A stretch of 34,174 nucleotides of DNA from an uncultured Flavobacteriaceae bacterium. Its GTDB lineage: Bacteria; Bacteroidota; Bacteroidia; Flavobacteriales; Flavobacteriaceae. The DNA is taken from contig CALHGE010000080.1 in NCBI GenBank assembly GCA_938029725.1, forward strand, positions 1 to 34,174. Reading direction: 5' to 3'. Position numbers and translations under genes: made by a program. Under the pieces are notes generated by a model, which was not told where the DNA came from, did no database searches, and saw only the letters and a program-made list of their open reading frames with translations. This document shows, piece after piece, positions 16,190-25,291 of this stretch. The number at the start of each line of letters is the position of its first letter. The first letter of the stretch is position 1.

Positions 16190-19100
16190 TCAATACCCAT
16201 GAAATCCGTACGGCCCATATCCATTCGGGCGATAGACAATTGCGCGTTGACGATCTTTCAATAAAAACCCTTCGGTCAGGTATTCCAAAACCTCTTTGTC
16301 GGTTTCTGTATCTTCAATACGAAGGTCATCACTTTTATAAAAAGGTCTTGTACTTAGCGCTTTACTCTTGTCGAAAACCACCAAGTGCATTTTAGCGTTG
16401 GTATCGGAAGCATTACGATCATTAGTTTTAAAATAATAACCAGTGTATGCTTTACCTCGGTAGGCCAAGCTGCGTTTTTCAAGAAATGAAATGGAATCTT
16501 TTTTAGCGTCAAAATGTTTGTAATTGAAAAGATGAGATTCCGCTAAAGACTGCTCATTTCGAAATCTATTGGGAAAATTAGTAAGCTTTCCAATAGCTTT
16601 CAGTTTATTAAAAAGAAGCGCCCTGCTATTAATATCAGCGGCCAAAGAATCTAGCATGCCATATGGAAGTGTTAATTCGTTCTTAGTCAATAAAGCTGCA
16701 TAGGTGGTGCGTACTTTGACATCTTTCACCATAAGCAAACGGTTAAAGAATTGTTTGACTTCTTTTTCTTTTATAAACGGATATAATAAAACTGCATAGT
16801 CCTCTAAAACTTTGGGGCCTACTATGGTTCCTGTCGCAGGTGGTTTTGGAAGATCAAAATAGTTTCTATTCGCTATAGAACGCTGCCCCAGCTGACGCTT
16901 CAACTGTATTTTAGCGTCGTTTAGAATCTGCTTCCGATACTTTTTATAACTTTTCGGTTTGATGAGTCCTTTTGCTTTTAAATTGGCCAACATCATAAAA
17001 ATGGGAGACTTATATTCTTCAATAGCGCTATACTCTAATATTTCTGGATATAGTTTTTTAGCCATCGGAAGGCTATCCATATAGGGTTTGAAGATTTTAT
17101 AGATTTCAAATTGGTTGGAAACCAAAGGCAAATCTTTCGACATTAATTCTAATAAAAGAGCTACAGATTCTTCATCTGCTTTTTTGGTAATAGCGGTTAA
17201 TATTTTTGTTTGAGCATTTGAGTTGTTATAAGATTTGGCATAAAATTCTTTAAAAAAAGAATTTACTTGTGGGTCATCAAGTTTTGCTAATTTTTGAATA
17301 AGGTAAGATTGAATGTATTTTTTGTCTTCTGGAAAATCAAATTCTGAGATGTAGTATTTCAGAGAATCAATATGTTTTTTTTGAAATTTAATAAACGAAT
17401 ATCCATCAGAAACAATACTATCATTTTTACGCAGGGCCTTAAAAAAGGCGGTTGTTTTGTCAGTTAAGATTGACTTGCCCACTACAGTGTCAAACGGCGT
17501 GAAGTTTTGAAAAAAGTCAGTGACAAAACGACTCGGGGTATCCATGGTATCTACTTTAGATTTCACTTCATAAAGAAGTCCGTCTTTTACTATATTTTTG
17601 ATTAGAATGCCTCTCGTGCTCGCGGTATCCGTCAAGGTAAGGTTGAGTTCAAATACTCCATTTGAAAGCATGCGATCCTTTTCGCTATAAATTTTAAAGC
17701 GCTTGTTAGCGTATATTTTTTTACGTAAGGCCCATACAGAATCGATATTACGGAACATTAAGAAATCATGTGATTTGTTTAGTTCAACAGTTATCGCTTC
17801 ATTGTTTTTATTCTGATACACACTTTTCTTCTTATAGGCACTATAGCGCTTTGGTTTTTTCTCTCTGTTGTAGTAATTCTGACTATTTTCAACAAATTTC
17901 ACAGGCTTGACGGAGCTTATCGTGCTGAATAGCATTGCAGTATCCCGCACTTTTTTAAAGACATCTTTGTAAACGGGTGTTTTTAATTTGAACGAATGGA
18001 AAAAATCAGTCGCGCATTGTTTGTTTTTAGTGACAATTCCCATTAAATAATAATCACCGCGCTTAAAAGTGGTTTTTAGGTGTAGGCTTGTGTTTTCTGT
18101 TTGGTCTAAAATTGCCTTTGAAATCAATGAATTTTCCTTACAAGCTTCATAGGTTGGTGTCAGTTTTAAATCTTGGTAAAAGCGCTTTTGAATTTGCTTG
18201 AGCTCAAAAGTATCTTCCTCGATAAAATTGAAATCGTTCAAGGTTACCTTTCGCAAAAAATAATAGTCATTGGTAATTGAATCAAAGGCTTGCAATAAAC
18301 GTTGGCCCTTGCGATAGCGGTTGGTGAAATTGTAAAGCGGCGGCAGAGCTACTTCAAAATCTTCATACCCTGATGATACTTTGGTAAATTTTTTATCTAA
18401 CTTTTTGAATTGTATGCTATTGAAAATGGTATCGGAGTACTGCGTCACATAGTCACCTTTACCGCCCATTTTGAATATGAGAATTTCCAAGGGACTAAGG
18501 TAAATTTGATAGCGTTGGTGATTTCCATTTTTCAAGGTGTTGCGGATATCCAATCCCTCAAAACCATTTCTGATAATTCTTGTTTTCTCAATAATTTTAC
18601 CAGGAATATTTTCGAATAGAAGGGCCTCCAAATCGTCAAGCGTGTAGCTGTTGTTCTTTGTTATATAAGAGAAGGTATTTATACGATTTAGCATCACAAA
18701 ACTCCCATTCGTTAGATCTGGCGAAATGTAGGTGGTATTGACAGATTCAGAAATCGGATATAGCTTGTTTGGCAAATTGATGCTGAAGAAATCGTCATCA
18801 GGGCGCACCGTGCGATACTCGTTTTCGAAAATAATAGTTTCAATTTTTTCCTTTAAAGCTCTTCCTTTTGACGTAGCTTTTGAAGTTAGCGGCTTGACTG
18901 TGTACCCCATGGTTCGGAGCATGCTAATTACCCCTAGTTTACCTGGTAAATGTGCGGCTCCAATTCCGGTAAAAACTTTTGCTGTTCGCATGACCGAGTC
19001 TAGCTTTGTAGCCATGTTTCGGTTACGGATGCTTAGCATGTTTTTACGGTAGTGGTCCGTATACATTGCTTTATCAATCGAATCGAGCATATTAATATTT

Positions 19101-19714
19101 CGGTTGCGATAGGCGTCTTGTAACAAAGTCATTGGATCAGCTTGTTGCATTTTCTTTTGCAGCCACTCGTCTGGCTTTTTCTTCATGGCATTTAAGCTGG
19201 CCCTGCCAACTAGGGCTGATGATTCTTCTAAGTCTTCAAGTGCTATGACCTTTTTATTGAATTTTTTTCCGGCTTGGTAAATGAACATATCCAAGTAGGT
19301 TTCTTCTTCAAAATTCTGAGCGTACTCGTTGGTGCGGTATAAAATACTATTGACTCTTCGGTCTTCAAAGGCGAGGTAGGCTCCGATTTCTTTTTTCTTC
19401 AGATTTTTAATGGCGAAAGGATAGGTATAAAAGCCTTTGGCTATAAACCCATTATCCATTCCGTTGGTATTGATGTCATTATCTAACCAGGTATTGGGGT
19501 CAGATTCTAACGCAATTACAGCGCTCTTTTCTAGAGCTTGATAAAAAACATCATCAAGTCGAAAAGCAATTCGCTTGCTGACATGCATGGTTCCGTAGAG
19601 GTATGATGTCTCTTCTAGGCCGTTTCCAGAAATTTCCCATAGCAAACTGTTTCTCTCTTGAGCAACGCTAACAATGAAACAAAAAGTGAAGAGTATGGTA
19701 AAGAAATTCCGCAT
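16190..19714 (-). CDS. Very large secreted TraB/GumN-family protein
   Basis: I start at 19714 (MRNFFTILFTFCFIVSVAQ), which gives a clean signal peptide. The in-frame ATG at 19744 would add ten basic residues and would overlap the promoter -7 element. From this start the protein is 1174 residues. Its first 300 match the TraB/PrgY/GumN (TIKI-like) domain: SYLYGTMHVSKRIAF (GxxH motif), VIALESDP, and near residue 255 GIGAAHLPGKLGVISMLRTM. Related TIKI proteins are metal-dependent proteases, and the two GxxH motifs and the acidic residue are present. The remaining 870 residues are an extension not found in ordinary GumN proteins. It includes a mixed beta-rich middle and, near 820-960, helical stretches resembling HEAT-like repeats. 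It probably acts in the periplasm or at the cell surface. Substrate unknown. Confidence 0.85.
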   Translation of the reverse strand: MRNFFTILFTFCFIVSVAQERNSLLWEISGNGLEETSYLYGTMHVSKRIAFRLDDVFYQALEKSAVIALESDPNTWLDNDINTNGMDNGFIAKGFYTYPFAIKNLKKKEIGAYLAFEDRRVNSILYRTNEYAQNFEEETYLDMFIYQAGKKFNKKVIALEDLEESSALVGRASLNAMKKKPDEWLQKKMQQADPMTLLQDAYRNRNINMLDSIDKAMYTDHYRKNMLSIRNRNMATKLDSVMRTAKVFTGIGAAHLPGKLGVISMLRTMGYTVKPLTSKATSKGRALKEKIETIIFENEYRTVRPDDDFFSINLPNKLYPISESVNTTYISPDLTNGSFVMLNRINTFSYITKNNSYTLDDLEALLFENIPGKIIEKTRIIRNGFEGLDIRNTLKNGNHQRYQIYLSPLEILIFKMGGKGDYVTQYSDTIFNSIQFKKLDKKFTKVSSGYEDFEVALPPLYNFTNRYRKGQRLLQAFDSITNDYYFLRKVTLNDFNFIEEDTFELKQIQKRFYQDLKLTPTYEACKENSLISKAILDQTENTSLHLKTTFKRGDYYLMGIVTKNKQCATDFFHSFKLKTPVYKDVFKKVRDTAMLFSTISSVKPVKFVENSQNYYNREKKPKRYSAYKKKSVYQNKNNEAITVELNKSHDFLMFRNIDSVWALRKKIYANKRFKIYSEKDRMLSNGVFELNLTLTDTASTRGILIKNIVKDGLLYEVKSKVDTMDTPSRFVTDFFQNFTPFDTVVGKSILTDKTTAFFKALRKNDSIVSDGYSFIKFQKKHIDSLKYYISEFDFPEDKKYIQSYLIQKLAKLDDPQVNSFFKEFYAKSYNNSNAQTKILTAITKKADEESVALLLELMSKDLPLVSNQFEIYKIFKPYMDSLPMAKKLYPEILEYSAIEEYKSPIFMMLANLKAKGLIKPKSYKKYRKQILNDAKIQLKRQLGQRSIANRNYFDLPKPPATGTIVGPKVLEDYAVLLYPFIKEKEVKQFFNRLLMVKDVKVRTTYAALLTKNELTLPYGMLDSLAADINSRALLFNKLKAIGKLTNFPNRFRNEQSLAESHLFNYKHFDAKKDSISFLEKRSLAYRGKAYTGYYFKTNDRNASDTNAKMHLVVFDKSKALSTRPFYKSDDLRIEDTETDKEVLEYLTEGFLLKDRQRAIVYRPNGYGPYGFHGY

Positions 19715-19743
19715 CAATGATTTTTTGAGCCTATGGCGTTTCA

Positions 19744-19751
19744 CAAATTTA
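19744..19751 (-). promoter_or_regulatory. candidate -7 promoter element for the TraB/GumN gene
   Basis: On the minus strand this is TAAATTTG, a full match to TAnnTTTG, 29 nt before the chosen ATG at 19714. Transcription from here would exclude the alternative ATG at 19744. No -33 element was found at normal spacing. Confidence 0.35.
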
Positions 19752-20076
19752 ATACAAGCCTATGCCTTGAATGTCCCTATGAACTGTGAAAGTTTGATAG
19801 GTTGACTCTTGATATAACGAGCATTTTAAGGCTGTATTTTGTAGTCATGCCAAATTTTTGTGAATGTTCCAAAATGGAATTCATTTTTAATTGAGAACGC
19901 CTATACCACCATTGAAAACAAATGGATGCTTTTGAGGGTAGAATGCAGCTCATGGCTTATTTTTGCAAGGTATCATGCGGAGTGCTTTTAACCCGATTTT
20001 TGGATAAAAATCACCATAGTTAAGATCTTAGATTGCGCTTAGGCTGATATTTTGATTGTAAAAAAAATAGCTATTT
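19752..20076. other. divergent intergenic region between the TraB/GumN gene and hemH
   Basis: This gap of about 330 bp separates two divergent genes. I see no ORF worth calling. It holds one good plus-strand promoter candidate (19932-19966), described separately, leaving a hemH leader of about 100 nt. AAGATCTT at 20022-20029 is an 8-bp palindrome in that leader of unclear meaning. Nothing else stood out. Confidence 0.5.
19932..19966 (+). promoter_or_regulatory. candidate promoter for hemH
   Basis: TTTG at 19932-19935 is followed, after 23 nt, by TATTTTTG at 19959-19966. This matches the Bacteroidota -33 TTTG and -7 TAnnTTTG elements at the upper end of the normal spacing. Transcription would begin about 100 nt before the hemH ATG. 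Confidence 0.45.
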
Positions 20077-21108
20077 ATGAAGGGAGTTTTATTGGTTAAT
20101 CTGGGTTCTCCAGATAGCCCTACGGCCAAAGATGTAAAGCCATATTTAGACGAGTTTTTGATGGATGAACGTGTTATTGACGTTCCTAAAATTCTGCGAA
20201 ATATTTTAGTTAGAGGCATCATTTTACAAACCCGCCCCAAGAAGTCTGCGAAAGCCTATGCTAAGATTTGGTGGGATGAAGGCTCGCCGTTAATTGTATT
20301 GTCTGAACGGTTTGCAAATAAGGTTCAGCAACACACCGATATGCCTGTTGCACTAGGAATGCGCTACGGAAGCATGTCGATAAAAAGTGCGCTAAAAGAA
20401 TTAAAAGAAAAAGGGGTTGATGATGTGCTTTTGGTGCCTTTGTATCCTCATTACGCGATGTCGTCTTATGAGACTGTGGTTGTAAAAACGATGGAAGATA
20501 AAAAGGAATTTTTTCCTGAAATGAAAATTACCACCTTACCCGCTTTTTATAAAAATCCGGAATATATTAAGGTCCTTTCAGAAAGCATTGCTGAAGGATT
20601 AAAAGATTTTGACTACGATCATATATTGTTTTCCTATCACGGAATTCCAGAACGACATATCCGAAAAAGCGATCCTACAAGATTCCATTGTAAAATTGAT
20701 GGAAGCTGTTGTGGCGTAAATTCAGTAGCTCATAATACGTGTTACAGACATCAAGTTTATGAAACCACGGAGTTGGTTAAAAATTACTTGGGATTACCTG
20801 AAGAACAATTAAGTACCTCCTTTCAGTCTCGTTTAGCAGGTGACCCATGGCTTAAACCTTATACCGATTATGAGTTTGAGAACTTGGCTAAAGCCGGTAA
20901 AAAGAAATTGGCGGTAGTAACTGCAGCATTTGTTTCCGATTGTTTAGAAACGCTTGAAGAAATCGCTATGGAAGGAAAAGAGCAATTTGAAGAAGCTGGT
21001 GGTGAGCATTACAAGCACATTCCTTGTTTAAATGACAATGATGCTTGGGTAGCGGTAATGGCGAAATGGGTTAATGAATGGCAGGCTAACGAAGTTTTGC
21101 CTGTATAG
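20077..21108 (+). CDS. hemH: Ferrochelatase
   Basis: HemH inserts Fe2+ into protoporphyrin IX (or coproporphyrin III in some lineages), finishing heme synthesis at the membrane surface. Family motifs are GVLLVNLGSPDSPTAKDVKP (3-22), VPLYPHYAMSSYE (120-132), the catalytic-histidine segment FSYHGIPERH (185-194, His188) and SFQSRLAGDPWLKPYT near 248. The length of 343 is typical. Odd: after the active-site histidine there is an insertion absent from E. coli-type enzymes, with Cys205, Cys211, Cys212 and Cys222. This could be an internal [2Fe-2S] cluster site such as is known in some bacterial ferrochelatases. It is separated from the hemA cluster by about 13.5 kb and probably heads an operon with the MATE gene 72 nt downstream. 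Confidence 0.96.
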   Translation: MKGVLLVNLGSPDSPTAKDVKPYLDEFLMDERVIDVPKILRNILVRGIILQTRPKKSAKAYAKIWWDEGSPLIVLSERFANKVQQHTDMPVALGMRYGSMSIKSALKELKEKGVDDVLLVPLYPHYAMSSYETVVVKTMEDKKEFFPEMKITTLPAFYKNPEYIKVLSESIAEGLKDFDYDHILFSYHGIPERHIRKSDPTRFHCKIDGSCCGVNSVAHNTCYRHQVYETTELVKNYLGLPEEQLSTSFQSRLAGDPWLKPYTDYEFENLAKAGKKKLAVVTAAFVSDCLETLEEIAMEGKEQFEEAGGEHYKHIPCLNDNDAWVAVMAKWVNEWQANEVLPV

Positions 21109-21180
21109 GCTTCACGTCAAACGCTGCACGCACAGCACCTAAAATGCGTAAAGTGAATAGCGTAAAGCGGGTAGCAAAAC

Positions 21181-22563
21181 ATGGCAAAAATAACCTCAGA
21201 TGAACTGGGTACACTCCCTATTAGCAAGCTGCTAATAAAACAGGCGGTTCCTGCTTCGATTGGCATACTTGTGATGTCGTTGAATGTATTGGTTGATTCT
21301 ATATTTGTGGGAAATTGGATTGGCCCATTGGCCATTGCAGCCATAAGCGTAGTATTGCCTGTTACTTTCTTCGTAGCGGCACTGGGCATGGCTATTGGAG
21401 TAGGCGGCGGCAGTATTATTTCACGTGCTTTGGGTGAGGGCAATTTGGAGAAGGCTAAAAATGTATTTGGCAATCAGATTACCTTGTCTGTTGTAGTGAC
21501 CATTAGTATGGTTTTGCTGGGTTTAGTATTCAAAAATACGCTGATTCCTGCTTTTGGGGGAAAGGGTGAAATTTTTGACTACGCCAAACCCTTTTATACC
21601 ATTGTTTTTTATGGCGTACCATTTTTGGCTTTAACCATGATGTGTAATATCGTCATCCGTTCCGAAGGCAAGCCTAAGTACGCTATGATTGCCTTGATAA
21701 TTCCCTCCGTATCGAATCTTACGTTGGATTATCTTTTTATCTACATCTTCGATTGGGGAATGGAAGGTGCCGCCTGGGCAACAACAATCTCTTACACGCT
21801 ATCCTTTGCCTATATGGCCTTTATCTTTCAAACAAATCGATCAGAATTACGAATCAACACCTCACATTTAAAACTAAAGGCGCCTATTTTAAAAGAGATA
21901 AGTTCTTTAGGCTCCGTTACCTTGGCTAGGCAGGCTATGGTTAGTCTTGTGGTGTTGATTCTGAATAATATTTTGTTTGATATGGGTGGCGAAGCTTTGG
22001 TAGCTGTGTATGCTATTATTGGGCGTATGCTAATGTTTGCCCTTTTTCCAGTATATGGTATTGCGCAAGGTTTTGTAGCTATTGCAGGCTTCAATTATGG
22101 GGCAAAAAAGTACGACAGAGTGAAAGAGAGTATCTATACTTCGATTACCTATGCTTGTATTTTAGGAGCAGTGCTATACCTTGGATTGTTTCTTTTTCCA
22201 ATGGAAATTGCAAACTTATTTTTAAGCAGTAAAGAGGGGCTGTCAGCAAATGAAGTTGCTATTAATAGCTATGTTTTAGCTCATATTACAGAGGCCATGC
22301 GTTGGGTTTTTGCGGCAACGCCTATTCTCGCAATTCCCTTAATGGGTGGTGCTTATTTTCAAGCGATTGGCAAAGCGGTTCCGGCAATGTTATTGACACT
22401 ATCGAGACAAGCCTTTTTTTTTATTCCCTTAGTTTTAGTCCTTCCTCATTTCTATGGAGAAATTGGTGTATGGACTTCTTTCGCTATAGGCGATTTCTTA
22501 GCAACGATAGTTACCTTCTGGTATTTACGAAGAGAGATTAAACGAACTTTAAAGGAGCATTAA
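21181..22563 (+). CDS. MATE-family efflux transporter
   Basis: This 460-residue inner-membrane protein has about 12 hydrophobic segments and the hallmarks of a MATE cation-coupled drug/sodium exporter. The opening LIKQAVPASIGILVMSLNVL leads into VDSIFVGNWIGPLAIAAISV, the conserved first TM pair. The second half repeats the pattern with EISSLGSVTLARQAMVSLVV and VYAIIGRMLMFALFPVYGIA, where GIAQGFVAIAGFNYGAKKYD is the conserved MATE loop. It lies 72 nt after hemH and is probably cotranscribed; export of heme precursors is speculation. Substrate unknown. Confidence 0.92.
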   Translation: MAKITSDELGTLPISKLLIKQAVPASIGILVMSLNVLVDSIFVGNWIGPLAIAAISVVLPVTFFVAALGMAIGVGGGSIISRALGEGNLEKAKNVFGNQITLSVVVTISMVLLGLVFKNTLIPAFGGKGEIFDYAKPFYTIVFYGVPFLALTMMCNIVIRSEGKPKYAMIALIIPSVSNLTLDYLFIYIFDWGMEGAAWATTISYTLSFAYMAFIFQTNRSELRINTSHLKLKAPILKEISSLGSVTLARQAMVSLVVLILNNILFDMGGEALVAVYAIIGRMLMFALFPVYGIAQGFVAIAGFNYGAKKYDRVKESIYTSITYACILGAVLYLGLFLFPMEIANLFLSSKEGLSANEVAINSYVLAHITEAMRWVFAATPILAIPLMGGAYFQAIGKAVPAMLLTLSRQAFFFIPLVLVLPHFYGEIGVWTSFAIGDFLATIVTFWYLRREIKRTLKEH

Positions 22564-22685
22564 AACAAGATTCATTTTAAAGACGTACTGCCGCAGTTGT
22601 GCATTTACCAAATAAAGTACAAAGGGAGTCTAAGATTTGTGCTATTTTTAAACTTACGAAACAAAAAGATACAACTCACCACGCG

Positions 22686-23783
22686 ATGAACATCAAATCG
22701 ATATTGATACTAGCCCTTGCAATGACCTTACTCAATTGTAACTCAGAAAACAAAACAAAGCCGCTAACCTTATTTGTGGGTACCTACACCGATACAGAAA
22801 GTGAAGGCATTTATAAGATGCAATTTGATGCTGAAAACGGAAAAATATTAAGTGCTACGCTAGCAGCGAAGATTACGAGTCCCTCGTATTTGGCTATTAG
22901 TTCCGACAAGGATTTTTTATACGCTGTTCAGGAAATAAATGATTTTGAGAACGGTGCAGGTGCCGTGACCACTTTTGCTATGGAAAATGATAGCCTATTA
23001 GAAATACAAACAGTTTCTAGTGGAGGTGCTCACCCATGTCACGTAAGTTTATCGCCCTTAGGCGCTAAGCTTGCCGTTTCCAATTATACGGGAGGTAATG
23101 TCAGCATTTATAATCGTGGCATCGATGGTAAGTTATCAGGCCCAGCTGCTTTTATGGATCACAGCAAAATTGACTCGACTAAAACCTCACATGCGCACAT
23201 GGCAAAATGGGTGAATGATGATATTTTAATTGCTGATTTAGGTTTGGATGCGCTCTTAGCATACAAAAATGAAGACGCCGAAATGGCAAAGCCAAAAGCG
23301 CTAGTTCAATTAACAGAAGGTGCTGGCCCCCGCCATTTTACAACTGCTGAAAACGGAAGATTTTTGTATGTGATTAACGAATTAAATTCGACGATAAACG
23401 TTTTTACAAAGAATGATTCTGGCTCATATATTGGCACGCAGAAGGTATCAACTTTAGCTGCGGACTTTGAAGGAGAAAGCTTTTGTGCAGACCTGCATAT
23501 TTCTCAAGACGGTAAGTTTTTATACGGCTCTAACCGAGGAGAAAATACCATTGTCATATTTTCTATTGATTCCGCAACTGGTGGTTTGACCCTAGTGGAG
23601 CGCGAAAGTGTAAAAGGCGATTGGCCTAGAAATTTTACAATCGACCCTACCGGGAAGTTTCTTTTGGTAGCCAATCAAAATAGTAACAATATCACTGTTT
23701 TTAAAAGAGACAGCGAAAAAGGGACGCTGACTTTTTTGAATGAGGAAAAGCTAGCTAAACCTGTTTGTTTGGTATTTTTATAG
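22686..23783 (+). CDS. Lactonase-family (6-phosphogluconolactonase-like) lipoprotein
   Basis: I start at the ATG at 22686, because the product then begins with a lipoprotein signal (MNIKSILILALAMTLLNC, with Cys18 as the lipidated residue). Upstream in-frame starts lack this logic. The 365-residue protein is a seven-bladed beta-propeller of the YbhE/lactonase type: LFVGTYTDTESEGIYKMQFD near 31, AHPCHVSLSPLGAKLAVSNY near 115, GAGPRHFTTAENGRFLYVIN near 215, and GDWPRNFTIDPTGKFLLVAN near 316. Cytoplasmic relatives hydrolyse 6-phosphogluconolactone, but this one is exported, so its substrate is probably a different lactone or carbohydrate derivative. It follows the MATE gene by 122 nt. Confidence 0.9.
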   Translation: MNIKSILILALAMTLLNCNSENKTKPLTLFVGTYTDTESEGIYKMQFDAENGKILSATLAAKITSPSYLAISSDKDFLYAVQEINDFENGAGAVTTFAMENDSLLEIQTVSSGGAHPCHVSLSPLGAKLAVSNYTGGNVSIYNRGIDGKLSGPAAFMDHSKIDSTKTSHAHMAKWVNDDILIADLGLDALLAYKNEDAEMAKPKALVQLTEGAGPRHFTTAENGRFLYVINELNSTINVFTKNDSGSYIGTQKVSTLAADFEGESFCADLHISQDGKFLYGSNRGENTIVIFSIDSATGGLTLVERESVKGDWPRNFTIDPTGKFLLVANQNSNNITVFKRDSEKGTLTFLNEEKLAKPVCLVFL

Positions 23784-23912
23784 CTCAGTTTAAAAGTAAA
23801 AGACCAATTTTTTTATGCCCTCTTTTGTTCAAGGGGTCACCATAAGAGCTGCAGTGTTGTCAAGGGCATTAACTCAAGTGCGCAAGGTTAAAAGTGTTTG
23901 TTTATTCAAAAA

Positions 23913-23937
23913 GCTACACTTCGCTTTCATGTGTAGC
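23913..23937. terminator. hairpin, possible terminator
   Basis: GCTACAC (23913-23919) and GTGTAGC (23931-23937) form a 7-bp stem with an 11-nt loop, about 130 nt downstream of the lactonase stop. The plus-strand tail is only weakly T-rich. The minus-strand side is followed by five T, but no minus gene ends here. Confidence 0.35.
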
Positions 23938-24045
23938 CTTTCAGCCGGGCTCTAGACAGGTTTTGTCGAGATGCAAGGAACAGAAACAACTAATTTCTCA
24001 AATAAACTGTATTCTATAGGCTAAGAGCTGCTTTTCTTTATAACA

Positions 24046-24065
24046 CAGCAGTTTTATCCCTGCTG
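24046..24065 (+). other. small hairpin just before the 7-TM regulator start
   Basis: CAGCAG (24046-24051) pairs with CTGCTG (24060-24065) around an 8-nt loop, ending 17 nt before the chosen ATG at 24083. It would lie in the leader and could affect translation initiation. Six base pairs can arise by chance. Confidence 0.3.
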
Positions 24066-24082
24066 ATAATAGAATACATTTG

Positions 24083-25291
24083 ATGCATAACCCATTTCAG
24101 ATGCAGTTACTACCCTTACAGGGCTTTCCTCAGTTTAACATCTATAGTACTCCTTTATTGATTTTGGTGCTACAGGGGCTACTACTTTGCTTTTTATTGT
24201 ACGACCGATATTACAAAAAACGCAAAGTGTTAGATTTGTTGTTGGCCTGTATTTTGCTGATTATGTGTTACCATAGAACCACCTACACAATTGGTTTTAT
24301 GGAATGGTATGATACTTTTCGAAATACGAAGATCAACTACTATTTGATAAACATGGAAATGTTAATGGGGCCGCTCATTTATTTTTATGTAAAAAGCGCC
24401 CTTAGCCGAAATTTTAAGATTCAAAAAAAGCATATCAAACATTTTGTTCCATGGATGGTATTTTTTGTAATCAAGTTGGGCATTTTAATATATGATTCGC
24501 AGCAGCCTGGTTTTGCCGATAATCAAAATGGTCAATTGGTGGTCAATTTTGAATGGCCTTATTTGACCCCTATAGTCACTTTGTTTTCATCAGCACAAAT
24601 GCTCTTGTATCTCGCTTTTTCATTTCAGCTTTTTTTTAGTTACAAAAGAGATATTCAGCAGTTTTTTTCCAATACCTCAAAGAAGGAGTTGAACTGGATT
24701 CGTAATTTTTTGGGTATCTACTCCTTTATTTTCCTCTATGGAATATGCCAAATTATTATAGAAGAGCTCATTGTAGAAATGAGCTGGATCCAAAGATGGT
24801 GGATCCAATTCTTCTCAGCCCTAGCGCTCTTATATTTTGGGGTAAAAGGCTATTTTACTGATTTTGATTTTCTAAAAGATTTTAAAAAACCAAAAACTAC
24901 TGACGGGGCAAAGCTTTTAGTAGCAGATTCCGCAGGTGTTCCTGAAAAGGTGGAGGCAGGAAAACAAGCCGTTAACAGATTATTTCAAGAAGAGAAAATA
25001 TTTTTAGACCCAGAACTGAACCTCAACCAGCTTTCTAAAAAGCTAGCCTTGAGCCGCAGCGAAGTGTCAGAAATCATCAATCTAGGCTTCGATATGAATT
25101 TTAATGACTTCGTCAATCACTTTAGAATTGAGGAGTTCAAAAAACGCTTGCAAGCTGGCGACCATCAACAATTTTCTTTGATTGGCCTCGCTTTTGAATG
25201 CGGGTTTAATAGTAAAGCTACTTTCAATCGCGTCTTTAAAAAGGCGATTAGAATGACCCCTTCTGATTACCTGCAAACCCTTCAGAAATAA
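24083..25291 (+). CDS. Seven-TM membrane-bound AraC-type regulator
   Basis: This protein of about 402 residues has an N-terminal membrane sensor with seven hydrophobic segments: LLILVLQGLLLCFLLY, VLDLLLACILLIMCYH, MEMLMGPLIYFYV, FVPWMVFFVIKLGILIY, LTPIVTLFSSAQMLLYLAFS, FLGIYSFIFLYGICQIII and WIQFFSALALLYFGV. After a linker of about 40 residues comes an AraC/XylS double helix-turn-helix at about 300-400 (NLNQLSKKLALSRSEVSEII and FSLIGLAFECGFNSKATFNR, ending RMTPSDYLQ). This 7-TM plus HTH architecture is common in Bacteroidota. An in-frame TTG at 24080 precedes the ATG; I use the ATG. The neighbour downstream, a small secreted protein, is a possible target. The ligand is unknown. Confidence 0.88.
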   Translation: MHNPFQMQLLPLQGFPQFNIYSTPLLILVLQGLLLCFLLYDRYYKKRKVLDLLLACILLIMCYHRTTYTIGFMEWYDTFRNTKINYYLINMEMLMGPLIYFYVKSALSRNFKIQKKHIKHFVPWMVFFVIKLGILIYDSQQPGFADNQNGQLVVNFEWPYLTPIVTLFSSAQMLLYLAFSFQLFFSYKRDIQQFFSNTSKKELNWIRNFLGIYSFIFLYGICQIIIEELIVEMSWIQRWWIQFFSALALLYFGVKGYFTDFDFLKDFKKPKTTDGAKLLVADSAGVPEKVEAGKQAVNRLFQEEKIFLDPELNLNQLSKKLALSRSEVSEIINLGFDMNFNDFVNHFRIEEFKKRLQAGDHQQFSLIGLAFECGFNSKATFNRVFKKAIRMTPSDYLQTLQK

